A DNA stretch of 64,000 bases from Cotesia glomerata (taxonomy: Eukaryota; Arthropoda; Insecta; Hymenoptera; Braconidae), in NCBI RefSeq assembly GCF_020080835.1, contig NC_058160.1:7381515-7445514 (forward strand), written 5' to 3'. Below the pieces are notes generated by a model. The model ran no database searches and had not been told where the DNA came from. It was given only the letters and a program-made list of their open reading frames with translations. The position numbers and the translations under genes are program-made. Numbering within the stretch: the first letter of the stretch is position 1; each line of letters opens with the position of its first letter. This document shows, piece by piece, positions 38,618 through 51,546 of this stretch.

Positions 38618-41398
38618 TAATGTGAGTTATAATCATCACATCGACGTTCTAATTAGCAAATTGTCTAACTTCATTTTAGAGAATCTTCCGTTCGTAAGAA
38701 AAAAACAATTAGTTTAAAATTTATTATCACTTTAAAAAAACTATTCAATATCATTAATATCTAATAAAAGTATATAATGTTTTTGTTTGAATCATTCAAA
38801 TAATTTATAATTTAACTATTGCTACATCAAAATGTTAAAAAATCACCTTCTAAAAAATAAGGAGTTAGACCAATTGCTAATTAGACCGTCGACATATCTT
38901 ATTTTTTAAATATGTTTTTTGTGTTACGGCTAGTTCACTTTGAATTTTTTATCAAACTTAAAAATTAAAATACTATGTAATGTTTCCCGCTATAGAGGAA
39001 AAATGTACGAAAAAGTGAAAAAAGTTTTTTTGTTAAAAAAATTAATAAAAAAAACTTTTTATAATAAATGAAGCACCATCGGTTGACAGTACATTAATTA
39101 ATTTATACCGAAAGGCTATAGAAAGTACTATACATATTGACAATCTGCTTAACTAAAATGATAGCTTTTAAGTTATGAGTGCAAAGAATGAAGAGAATTT
39201 GCCAACACACGAGTGTCGATAGCTTTATCCTCTTAGTTCATACATAAATAAATGTAATGAATTAACATTAATAATATTATTAACATAATATTTCGCACAA
39301 TGCCGTAATAAAAAAAAACGACTGGCCTCATAAATACAAATATTTATTGATGAAAGATATTTTATTTATAATAGTAATAATCATAATGAATATTAGTCTT
39401 ATTTTCACATTATAATATGACCATTTGTTATTTGATCGCGATATTGCGCGAAATATTCGCATGGATTGGCTACTCAAATATTATTTATCAAACTACTTGA
39501 GATTGTTAGTTATTAGTCGATCTTCATTGCTAATTAGTTCTTGTATTACTTATTGTAAATATAATAAAAGCATACTCTTTTGTTGTGAGATATTTTAGAA
39601 AATTTGATCCTTACTAGCCATGTAATCATCGAATATTACGATCAATAAAATCATTATTCTTGTTGTGAGAGCAGGCTTGGGTGGGGTATTTAATTTCCGA
39701 GTTTAAACTTGACTTCTCTAAGACCTTGTGATAAAGTGTAAGGAGACGTACCCGGAAAGATTAGTATCCGCATTAAAGAACACTAATAGTGTATCCAAGT
39801 TTCTTGAGAAAATTCAGAGTGGAATTAAATATCTTACGAAATACAATGATGAAGCTAAAAGTTAAAGCGCTCCTGAATTAAAGATCATACTTTTAATTTT
39901 ACTGTCATCCCTTCAACGGAAAAATTAACGAAAAAGTTCAAGTATAAATGATAGTTAATTTGGGAGAAGCAGACTATTTTCTTTTTAATAAATTATGGTA
40001 GAAGAAAAAATTACAAGTACGCACATTTTTTACAGTTTAAAATAACATTTTTTTTTTCAAGGAAATCAAAAGGACCATTCATTAAATTAAATCAAAATTT
40101 TAGTCTAACTTAAAATATTAAAGAAACAGCAAAAAATTAGAAAAATTTTTTGCAAATTGCATCTCATGACAAAAATGTCCCCATTAATATTTGACGATGA
40201 AAAAATAATTAGAAGTTAAGAATAGTTAAAACTTAACTTAACACTTCTTTTTAAAATTTTCAAAAGTTTATAATTTGCTTACTTTCAAACTTTTGATACA
40301 AGTTTAGTTTAACAATTGATTTTACATCATTTTTTTTCGTTAATATTGAATACTTTTATCTGTATGCATGTTTCTAAGTTTCAGAACTTAAAAAATAGGT
40401 TTTCATGACTTATTTTCTACAATAATTAATGGTAAGTAATGTTAAACAAAGATTTAGTTCAATAAAATATTTTAATCCAGTAGGGTGTTAGTTATAAATT
40501 ATAAACTATAATTATAATAAGCGTATTATACTTAACGCATCCATTATGATTGTGCAATGAAAATGTAGATTATTTATTTAATGTGGGAGAATAATATTTT
40601 CGACCGCGAGGTTATCTTGTGTGTTATGTGATGCAAGTGCTGTGCTGGGGGTCTGATCAAGTATTAATCAAACTCTGGAGCAATATCAATTTGTTTATAT
40701 CTCCCTTGTTCTTGTTATTTCTCTTTCGAAATTTTTTTCCCACTGCGCGTGGAACATTTTATAAAATGATAAAAGCATAATTGTTTACGCTATTTTTGTT
40801 GAACAGCACATTTGCATACTTCAGATTTAACAATCGCCTAAAGACAGAAAGGCTTAAAAGCTCCCGGTTATATAGATTCTCTTATCAACGGTTAATTTTC
40901 TTTTGTCTTTGATAATAAAAATATATATTATTTTGACTAAAATTATACGATCTATTATCGCTTTATTCTTTTTAAATATCGCATTAATTTTATTTTTTAT
41001 TTCTACTTGAATGTCATGAGGAGATAATTTTATTTGCTCACGAAAAAATACTTCTGTTCGAAAGCTATCACTTTTGATTAGGTCTTATATTTGGTACTGA
41101 AAGATTTTTTTAATTGTTTAAAATATATAGACTAGACACTTGTAGTCGTTAAGTGATACTACCGAGAATCCAGGATTATGGATTAAAGAAATTTGGTTCA
41201 ATCATTTTTTGATATTTTTAATCACAATGCATAATTTGGATACTTCTGAAACAAATTTGAAAACTAATATTACTAAGAGGGTTAATTACCAATAATTTAA
41301 TAGAAAATATCACGGAATGAAGATATGTCTGTTACAAAGTTTTCTTTTTTTTCATCATTAAATCGATTAATTCTTTGACCTATAATTCCATTTTCACG

Positions 41399-41482
41399 TA
41401 AGGTAAAAGCCCCAATAGATGCTTATGTACCAGTACATGATCATTCCATGTATTTGTATATCTATATTCACAAAAATATAGG
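41399..41482. repeat. Half copy of the 26485-26634 palindrome
   Basis: AAGGTAAAAGCCCCAATAGA to TCTATATTCACAAAAATATAGG matches the left arm and loop; the right arm is absent. Confidence 0.7.
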
Positions 41483-42421
41483 TTCACTCAAAGTTAACGC
41501 AAAGTTGCAGAAAGTTAACGTTAGCTTCACGTCAACTGTTATAAGTATAACTGTTGCTCTATTGTTAGCGTAAACTTTACGTCAAATTCTGGCCGCAGGT
41601 TTACGTGAACTTCGTTTCGCTTGTGCTAATTGGGTAGATTATGAATAACAGAAGGAAGTTTTAAATTGTTGGAAACATCCATTCCCATATTATCAACAGT
41701 CAATGTTGGGAATTGTTGGCATGATTCTTTTTTTTTTTGTTTTTTTTTTTTTTTTTTTCCGTAGCGCTTTTGAAGAATACGCAAGAAGAAGAAAGAAGTA
41801 AGGTATAAGATCTCATTAGTGGCGGAGACCCCATTACTGACACTTTCTTTGATTTTGATACTTATTCAATTAATGGTCATTAATTTCAATAATGAATATA
41901 TTACTTCTAATCTTTAAGACCTTTAGATCAAAAAAATTTTTAATTTTTATTCCAAGTAGAACATTTTTTCATCGAAAGAAAAAGTGCCACTAATAGGGGT
42001 TAAAGCTGCCACTATATAATGGGGTCTTTTACCACTTATTACCACTTATTCATAAGAGTCCGATCCGATCGGGGTTTGAACTTGGTTTTTAATAAATTTT
42101 ACGTTATTTTCAGCTTGTAGAAAAATGTATATTCTGAAGTTAAGAACGTTGATGTTTTCGAATTTAGTATTTACTTGTTGATCTGAAGGAATGATTTCTT
42201 AAAATAAGATTATCCTGGGCTTATGTTATATTTTTGTGCTCAAAAACTGCATCGATTGCCGTGAACCGCATGAGAATTAGTTGATTCGTACGGGAGATAT
42301 TGAAATTCAAATTAAAAAAAAAAAAATGTTTTTCGAACACGTCTCTATTCAAGCTCAAAAACATGTAAACAACGTACCCGGAGGGAAGTTTCAGGGATGG
42401 CCTGTAGAATCGAGCGTTTTT

Positions 42422-42535
42422 CATAGTGTATTGCACGCGAGGAAAGGAAGTAGAACATTCCAACCCGCTTGTAAAATTGCTTCTCGAGCCGAAGGCGATA
42501 TATGCTACTTTCTTCCCTGGCGTGTATACTATTTT
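42422..42535. repeat. Palindromic element, AAATAGTATA family (4)
   Basis: 114 bp. The right end inverse reads AAATAGTATACACGCCAGGG, and the core GAGCCGAAGGCGA matches the inverse of the 19551-19664 core. The left end is diverged (CATAGTGTATTGCACGCGAG). Confidence 0.65.
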
Positions 42536-43968
42536 TAACCATATTTGTAGCCGAAATTTTAATTTTCTGCCTTTGTTTTGAGAGAAAGTTAATGTTAGTA
42601 AAACTATTCCATTTGTTTTTCAAATGAGAAAAAGCGATAATTTCTTCCTGCAAAGCAGAGCAGGTATATAAACTTCTGGTGTAGATATGGTAAAAATTTT
42701 TTTTCTCGTGCAGAAAGTCATTTTTTCCGTAGGAATTGTTTTTCTATCTTTTCAGTAATCATTTTGTAAATAATTGTAGATAATTTAAAGTTAAATTCTC
42801 GATCAGAAGAGAAGCTGAAATTAAACCTAAAATTTGCCACGCATCTCTATCATGTAAGGTTTAAAACGAAAAACGTGGGGTACATGCAATAGATAATAGA
42901 TAATAGTGTCGAGATGAGCTATCGTCGAGTTAACTTACACAATAGTTCATGTCATCCTCATGGCAATGAAATTGATGAAACTTAAATAAATTATTTATGG
43001 ATCAATTATCTTCCATGCGCTCTAGTTTTTTCGTTAGCATTTTTTAAGTATTTTCAAGATATTCAAGATTTTGTAATTACTAAGTAATAAAAATAAAAAA
43101 AGAATGAAATTTATTTTTTGTAACTTGTACTGCCACCCCAAAAGTGATAGAATTTTTGCACGCCTATTATTATTTTTATTATTTTTATCATTTTTGGTGG
43201 CTAACTTAACTGCTATGCTAAAACAATTGATTTAAGCTCATGTAAGTTCATTTTTTCGACTCGGGTTCATTTTGCTTTTCTATTTTCTAAATATATGATG
43301 AAATGAATGCAGATTGAAATTTTTTTCATTACACTTTCATATATTATTTGCTTGCTTTATTCAATTTGTAATTCAAGCCCGTTTTTTTGTAATATGTATC
43401 TTGCGGCAGCAAGGTGATAGACTAACTGAGTGTTTATTTTATACACCAACTCGTGTAGTAAACAGCAAATACAGCAAATGGAAATAGAAACTAAAATTAA
43501 TTACCATGGGGCTTAACAAAGTAATGTTGAAGCTTGACGGAGCCACAGAAACTGATGAGATATTTAGTAAATATTATTCAATAGAGATTTTTTTGTATCA
43601 ATATATAGTTAGGATAAGAATAATGACTTGTTAAATAAAAGTGTTATAAAGTCAGTTCGGATGTATAAGTAACATGAGAAATGATCAGTAAATGACAACA
43701 TGATTGATCTTAGGATCAGTCATATTCGTAATTATAACAAACAAAAACTGAATCGAAAAAATTAGTCTACAGAATGAAATAATCGATACTCAAATGGTTG
43801 TATTTCACGGTATGTTATAATAAATTATATTGCGTAGTGAAAAGGATGGAAGAAAAAGATTTCAGTCGAGGGTGAGTGTTGTAGATAGAAAACATTATCC
43901 ATAGTCTGGAAAAACGGTTTCATTTCATGCCACACGCTCTATTTTTTCTTTCGTATTACTTTGTGGAG

Positions 43969-44237
43969 CACTGATAGAAGGATTTCTTAGTATTTAAGAA
44001 GATTTTTTTGTATTTAAGAAATCATTTCTTAAACATCATTTTTTAGTATTTAAAAAATATTTCTTAATATTTAAGAAATATTTCGTAGTATTTAAAAATA
44101 TATATATTTCTTAGTATTTAAGAAAGATTTCTTAAATACAAAAAAATATTTTTTTAATACTAAGAAATGATGTTTAAGAAATGATTTCTTAAATACAAAG
44201 AAATCTTCTTAAATGTTAAGAAATCCTTCTATCAGTG
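43969..44237. repeat. 269 bp foldback of TTTCTTAGTATTTAAGAAA units
   Basis: CACTGATAGAAGGATTTCTT at the left and the exact inverse at the right. The interior is made of tandem, individually palindromic TTTCTTAGTATTTAAGAAA-like units of about 25-30 bases. No obvious TA flank. Confidence 0.8.
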
Positions 44238-44880
44238 AGTAAAACTACCGGCTGTGAAACGTTAAACACTATTTTGACACTCGGATAATATTAATAAACT
44301 GATAGACAGACTAGTAATAGATCAAAAACTATAGATACTCTTATTGTACTCAATAATATGTTCCGCGGTGAAATCTGCTCATACACTGAAAAAAAAAAAT
44401 CTGGAAAACGGTTTACCTCGCAGATCATCCTCGAAATTTCCCGCTACGTAAAAAACGCTTGAGAAATGATTTATTTCGGTTTTGAGCTCTTCAAGCTCAA
44501 AAACACAACTTTTATTCTTTTTTGAGCTTCGAGTTCGAAATTCTATAGTCTGTGAATAGTTTAGGAAAGAATAAAATAAAATTTATCAATGTCGCGGATC
44601 TGAATATATTGTATGCAAGATCTGAAGTAGTTTTAAACTCTTATATTAAGCAGACGACATAGAATAAAACATGAATTTATTCGTTCTCATAGTCGAAAAC
44701 TAATAGCGCATGAAAATAAAAAGAATAAAATCTAAAGGAGAACAAAATGATAAAAAAGTTGAAGAAATTGAGCAAATAATCTCCTGACATTTCCGTTTCC
44801 TTTTAACTGAAAACTGAAAGTAATTTTTCAGTTTATTTTTAGATTTTTTTCGTGATCTATAATACGAATGAAATGCTAGT

Positions 44881-44945
44881 GAGCAAGATCACGCCAAGTG
44901 GACTCCCCATTTTCTTCTTGATCATAAAAATTAAGATATATATTT
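44881..44945. repeat. Fragment of the 14449-14907 MITE family
   Basis: GAGCAAGATCACGCCAAGTG followed by GATCATAAAAATTAAG, matching one TIR; no partner found nearby. Confidence 0.6.
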
Positions 44946-47900
44946 TTTAATTAAGTACTATCGAAATTTGATCCCCCAAACGATTTTTCAAAATTTTCAT
45001 TTTAATCAAAATTTTCAAATTTATTTCCTTTAAGCTTCTATCCACTCTTAAAACGTTAAGCCCGGGCTGATCATAGAATTACGATAATTACTATTTTTTT
45101 TAATAAAAAAAAAATTTTTTTCTATTATAAAAAAATAATAAAAATTCTATAAACGTCGAAATTTACTGGAATTTCATTATCCAACACCGAAGAATATCTG
45201 ACTACTTCTTTTTCTTGAAAACCAATTACGATAAAAATCTTAATCTTTCAGAGTTTTATTTTTTAATTATTTTGATACTGCAAATAGAATGTTCATCGGG
45301 GAATATTTTTGCACTTTAATCTACCATATGTATATGTATACGTAGTAACTTCTCGGGAGAAATTAAACAATTTACGTGCTCGGAAAGACAATTTAACTTT
45401 TACACAAATACGATTTTCTCAATACAAAAATATTCCCAAAATTTTATGAAATTTCATCTTCTATCATTATAGAAACTATGGCCAGGAATTATACAAATAA
45501 TACTCATAAGTGATGAGTTATGAGTTGATTTTCCTTTATGTTCGATTATATGTTTGGTGGTGTTGGTTCTCCGGCGTTGTTTGTTTCAGTTTGCAGTAAT
45601 ATCTATTGCGTATATTATTTTTATACTTGTAAATTTAAAAATTATTTTGAGAGATTAATTATAAACTTTTATGTGTTATTATTGCACGACTCATGATGCG
45701 AAGCATCAGAGAGTGCTTTACGATCGAAATTTATTATATACTTTCCTTTTTTTTTCCTGTGTACTCACTTATTTATTTTTATTTAAAAAATAACATTTGA
45801 TAATTGCATAACAAATAATAATTGCTACAAATATTTTTCAGTTATTAAGAATTTCAATAATCACTAGCTTAGTATGCGCGCTTATATACTAGTTGGTGTG
45901 AGAATATAGTTGAAATGATGACACTAAATTCCTTTGAAATATAGTATGTTCACTTATGCGATTTTGTGGTAAGTCGGCACAGTGCTGCAAATAACTTAGA
46001 GTATTCCAAAGGGACATTATTGTGTCCCGTATAATTAATTAAAATTCCATAAATCTCTACATACTTAAATTTAGTCACTTAACAATGACTGTGATGTCAT
46101 AGTAGTTAAATAGTATATCTTTGTTAAGTCGTATATTTAATGCTTCATTGCTATAATTTTACAAAGTAATGAATTAGAGCATCGTTTTTCACATTTGTAA
46201 AAATTAAGTCTTCTCACGTTTCAATCGTTTAATAGCACTTGATAGTCAATTGGTATGCCAACTACAAATTTAAAAATAACCTCTAACTAATTGCAGCGCA
46301 ATTAATTCTAGGTCGGTAATATTTAGTTTAAAGATTTTATTTGCATAAGCTTTCGTCGAAATTTGAATATTGATCGATAATTGAATAAATGTAAAAAGTT
46401 TCAATCCAGTTAGTAACTGAAGCTAAAGTTTATCTACGATAGAACAGTTTGAGTTTTTTGAATACCTTTCTTTTTTTTCTACATTAATCTTATCTTAGAT
46501 AGTTTTGTAAAAAAATTGATAGGGTAAAAAATTGCAGCTTAAATGATTAATCATAAAATTTTCGTTTTATATTTAACTTTTTACAATTACAATATTTTAA
46601 ACAAACATTACTTAAAATATCAAATATTTTTTTATGTTAGTTGGGGATTATAAAAAACAATGGATTTATTTAAGTTAGACAATGGTAAATTAAAATATTA
46701 ATTATAAACTATAACAATAATTTTTTACGATACTTACATTTATTTACAAGTTACAATTTATCATATTACAAAATATTTTATAATAACAATAAAAATATTT
46801 CAATAATAATTACAATATTAATACAATTTGGTAATTAATAATTATATTTCGTTGCTTTTAAAATAGGATGGCACAAAAAAAATAAGTGCTCTTTTTTTTA
46901 CTATCCTATAAATATATGTCAGTTCATTATGTGCTAAGAGTTCAAAATCAGCTCGATTAGAAAGTTTTGAGGAGTTGCTTAAAATAATTTCATTGCACAT
47001 CATCTTATCTATTATATTTCTTGTGATAATGAATCTTTTATTTTTTTGAGAAAAAAAATTTTTATTTTTGAATTAAAAGAAATTCAAAAACTAATTTTTT
47101 TTTCTCATAAGTTCATAAAACACGATATTTGGAAATTTTTGTAATTTATCCATACAAAGTAAAATAAAAAACGAAAATAGCCAAAAAGTTTTCACCAAAG
47201 TTGAAAGTAATGATTGATTTGGCAGAGAAGTATTGTCATTAGTTATTCATTAGTAATTACTAATTAATTATTTTTACCAGAATTAAAATTATACTGAAAC
47301 ATATTTTTTACGTAAAGTAACAGAACAGTATTATGTTGATAAATCGTAAAAACCTTAATATAACCGGGACATAATCTTTATTATATGACGTAAATGTGAT
47401 GTAAGAAAACATTACTACTCGTGATATTGTTTTAAATTCATGTCGTGGTATAAATAATATGCTAAATTTACTGTGCACAAGAAAGGTAAATTATGTTACG
47501 TAAATATAAGATAACAAATGCCACTGACTGTAATATTGCAATTTTGATCGCATTTATGTAAAATTTACATCAACTTTTAAGATGTCACTGTTCCTTAGAC
47601 GTGATATTACAGTGACATTAATGTTTTCACTAGAATACTAAATACTCGAAAATTTTTAGCAACCTTAAAAAATTCTTCAATCCAGTTTTAATTTTTTGCG
47701 ATCTTTTTCAACGATTTAAAAGTAAAAATATCTGTCCAAGAATATCCTGCCGGAGATATGCTCTCAAAAAATATCCATGTGAAAAATATGTTGAATTATT
47801 CTTTCTCAGTATATTTAAATTCAAAGATATTTTTATACATAATAAAATTTAAGCATTCAACCTTTAAAACTTGGTAAATGAAACTAATATATTTTCATAG

Positions 47901-48125
47901 GAATAAGCAAGAAAAAAATATTTGGTTTTTTGAGACATCTTATTCTATATATACTATGTACAATATAATATATAAATCTATAAAAATTAAAATTATATTT
48001 GGAAACTCATTTTTATTACTTTCTCGAAAACTATATATGATATAGTTTTCAAAGTAAGTATATTTTTTGGCATACGGAGTAATAAAATAAAAAAAATACT
48101 TTTGAATTTGAATAAACCTTAAACC

Positions 48126-48741
48126 ATGTAACTAAAGTTGCGACCGGTCAGCTGAACGCTAATATACATAGATATATAATATACATAGTCAATTTCAAAG
48201 CTTCCTAGATAATGTTCGATACATTTTAACCCTCGGAAAAAAATTAACGACTATCTGGAGTCACTCTCCTTCCACATTTTCATCATTTGAACCCCTTGCA
48301 ATTGTCGGAACTGCTAGAAATTCTAGCGGGAGAATTTATAAAGCTCCAAAAAAATTCTGATACACTTTTTAATGTGTACTCAGAATTTTCCAGCTGGAAC
48401 CTCCAGAGGCTTCGACAGTCGGAATTGGTTAAAACAAAAACAATAAAATTTGAAGGTGACTTCAGACAGGCTTGAACTTTTTTTTTGCGCGGTAAAGTGT
48501 GCTCAAAATTTTTAGGAGCTTTATTATAAATTCTTCAGCTGGAATTTCTAGCAGTTCCGACAATCACAAGGAGTTCGAATGATGAGAATGTGGAAGGAGA
48601 GTGATTCCAGGTAGTCGTTAATTTTTTTTCCGAGGGTTGAAATGTATCGAGCATTATCTAGGAGGCTTTGAAATTGACTATGTATATTATATAACTATAT
48701 GTATATATTATCGTTCTGACCGGTCGCAAATTCAGTTACAT
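48126..48741. repeat. 616 bp long foldback element
   Basis: The left arm (TGTAACTAAAGTTGCGACCGGTC, then GTCAATTTCAAAGCTTCCTA, then CCCTCGGAAAAAAATTAACG) is mirrored by the right arm down to GACCGGTCGCAAATTCAGTTACA. Arms are about 250-300 bases each. It lies 0.17 kb beyond the GPCR stop codon. The 62-codon frame inside (48287-48475) is probably fortuitous. Confidence 0.8.
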
Positions 48742-48860
48742 AATAAACCTTTGTATTTTGAATTTTCACGAGAGGTAAATTTATATTCATGAAAAATTTT
48801 ACATAAGAAATAATGTATATTTTACAATTGAGTTATAGCAATATCATGGCAAACTGGTCT

Positions 48861-48892
48861 CCGTGGCTCAATATTTGGTTTATCGGCCACGG
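48861..48892 (-). other. Short hairpin in GPCR 3' UTR
   Basis: CCGTGGC (48861-48867) and GCCACGG (48886-48892) form a perfect 7 bp GC-rich stem with an 18-base loop, 16 bases past the stop codon of the receptor. A function is not known. Confidence 0.35.
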
Positions 48893-48908
48893 GGTCAGAC
48901 AACAAAGT

Positions 48909-51546
48909 TCACGAACTTTTGACGTACGTACTTTGCCTGGTAATGGTGTGTGTAGTGCAAGGGCTGTCATAAGTTGAATTTAATCGTATAACGGAACTGC
49001 GGGGTACGTTGTTGTTACCATTTTCCATGTGAGCTCCGTCTGCGGCATTGTAGCCTCTGTCTCGCCTTTGAAAGCGGCAAGAAAAAAGCTCCCTCATTGC
49101 CTTTCGAAAATTTCGGGACAAAAAGGCATAAAGGAGAGGATTTAAGCAAGAATTCATGTATGATATAAGAGCTGTGGAAACTGTTAATATCGTGCTGAAA
49201 TCTGAATTTTGGTTGTAATTTGAACCCCAGTGAAGCCACAGGATTCGGACTTGTTGAGGAAGATTGCACATCGAGAACATAATTACCACTGCAATGAGCA
49301 TCCTGTAAGTATGTTAAACAAATTGCTCTTTAATTTATTTAATTATGAGTATATAAATTTTGGAAAACTCCATAGTGCCTGCTTTAAACACTCATTTCAT
49401 GATGAAATTTATTCATTAAACGAATTAAAAATTTTATGTAACAAACATTTTCCATTGAAAAATTTATATTTTCAAACAAAATTATTTATCAATTGTTGAT
49501 TCAAAAAATTCTGGTTTTATTGGTAAATTAATTTACGCAATATTATTTCAAATTAATCTTAAAGTTATAATTTTAAGTACGAATTCTCAATATTTTTATT
49601 ATTTTTTAAATCAATATTTTTCGAAATCTAATTTATTAAGCGCAAAACACTGAGATATGAATAACTGTCCCCTTAAATTGAAAACTCGTTGATTTCAAAA
49701 TTTAATTCATTTTAAAATTAATTATATACGGCTAAATAGTGAAATAATGCATATCGAAAAAAAGATAATATATTGATTAACAAATTTCAAATGAAATTTC
49801 TTTTAGAAACATAGTTGTGTTAATAAATTTACTTTCAAACTCGTTCTTTGTAAAGAACATAATCAATTTGACTAATTTTTATTCTATTCAATTCGTAGAA
49901 TCAATGCCTAGATCTGATTCGAAAATCTAGCTCAATTATTATTCGTATTATCAAAAATAAATCATTTCTATGATTATTTCCACATAATTTTTACTTGTGA
50001 AACAGCTGTATGTAATTTTTCGTAAACATAGTTTTTATCAAGTCTATGTGGGTATACATGTCTATGGCATTTGTAGTAATAAACTTGTCACAATGCATGA
50101 GGGTATTTAACTCACTAGAAAATTCTTATTCACGGAAAAATTTAAATAAACATCAAAAGTGAATTGTACTGAAATTTAATTACTTAAAATTAACTCATCA
50201 TTAAAAGTAGTTTTTTATTTATTATTTGTTTTTGTAGATTACATAATTTTATTCGAATTAACGTTTACTTTAAAATCACTGAGAAATAAAAAATAATACC
50301 CAGATTTTGAATGTAAAGTTGTATATATGAGCATCAACAATTTGAATAATTTATATATGACTTGAGCGCTTAAGGCATGCGTATTTGGATTTACCAAACT
50401 TTTTTTTTTATTATGAACTTGTAAAAAGTTTTATGAAGAAATCTTTTCATAGAAACATTCATTATGAATTATTTATTATAAGCGTAATTGACAAGTCAAA
50501 GTTTAAATAGTTTGAGTTATAGAATTTTTGAAGATTATCATTTAAGTGAGGTTTGTGGTGTAGGGGTTTTTATTTCAAAAAGGATAATTTAAATACAATT
50601 CAAGCTTTCTGGATCAGTTTTATTTAAAATTTTCAATAAATAAGAGACGCTTTCTTATTGTATCGATCGCTTTAAACTTTCGGGTATTATTTATATATTT
50701 AGTTTCCATTTCATTTTACTTAATTTTTGTTTCATTACATTTGATTTGATAGTTTATTTTATAAATACTTGAAATTATGATCGTCAAGATGATATTTTAA
50801 GTTACCGAAGACTAACACATAAATGATTTATATCAGTTGTAGCGAGATAGTATTTTTTCCATGCAAAATTAAAGAAAAGATATTGTTTATTTACCTTATG
50901 ACACCTCGACGTGCACGAAGAACATTTCTATTAGATTCATTCGTATGGTGAAGTCTTATATTTCTCGGTCTGGTTATTAGATCAGGGCCGCTTAAAGTTC
51001 GTCCGCTTTTCCACAGCCTGATTCCAATTCTGGTGTACAGATAGCTCATCAAAAACAAAGGTACAATATAAAGTAAAATTAAATTGACAGTGTCAAGAGC
51101 ATTTTTACTGTGTTTTTTCATGTTTGGAATACAAATTATATCGAGAGCTCCATTCATAAGTTTATTTTCAATTGTTTCTGCGTATATAAATTTTGGCAAA
51201 GCATAAATAGCAGCTAAAATCCATCCAATTACAACTATTACTCTCAGACGACTTCTTGTCAGCAAAGATCTACACTTTATCGGATGAATGATTGCAAGGT
51301 ATCTCTCCACGCATACTAATACTAGGATCATGATACTTGCTGTGTATGAGAGTGCATGAACAAACGTGTAGACTTTACAGAGGAAGAGGCCAAGAAGCCA
51401 GCTGTTCATAAGATAATTAATCAGGGTTTGATAGACGCAGAATATTCCGACGCAAAGGTCTGCTACAGCTAAATTTGCCAGGAAGAAGTTTGTTATGCCG
51501 CGCATTCTTCGTGAATACATGACGACTAGAATGACTAGAAGATTTC
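48909..51546 (-). CDS. TrissinR: Trissin receptor-like GPCR, C-terminal exons
   Basis: Two exons, 51546-50895 and 49302-48909, joined in frame (AG/G) across a 1.6 kb intron, give about 348 residues from late TM1 to the stop. Seen: GNLLVILVV (TM1), ANLAVADLCVG (TM2), the TM3 end CVERYLAIIHP (ERY in place of DRY), GWILAAIYALPKF (TM4), LLYIVPLFLMSYLY (TM5), the boundary block NVLRARRGVIRMLI, CNLPQQ (TM6) and NSCLNPLLYAFLSRNFRKAM (TM7, NPxxY type). The NVLRARRGV block and tail match the Drosophila trissin receptor (CG34381) as I know it; close relatives cannot be excluded. The ligand in flies is the cysteine-rich peptide trissin. The third intracellular loop is much shorter than in the fly protein. 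The acceptor at 51547 splits a Gly codon, so at least one upstream exon exists; I did not find it. Confidence 0.82.

Larger units (their letters stand above)
36546..48908. other. 12 kb gene-poor interval with repeats
   Basis: No protein homology, RNA gene or plausible exon chain was recognised. It holds the MITE at 37597-38617, fragments at 41399 and 44881, a palindrome at 42422, and foldback elements at 43969 and 48126. Stretches such as 38.7-41.3 kb and 45.1-48.1 kb look like plain AT-rich DNA. The PHGDH promoter should lie just right of 36545. Confidence 0.5.

Noticed and set aside
42221..42653. Three overlapping frames of 80-102 codons
   Set aside because: They cover a palindromic repeat with higher GC, lack similarity and conflict with one another.
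48861..48892. Hairpin as a possible tRNA
   Set aside because: There is no cloverleaf, no TTC-loop consensus and no anticodon arm; only one stem is present.
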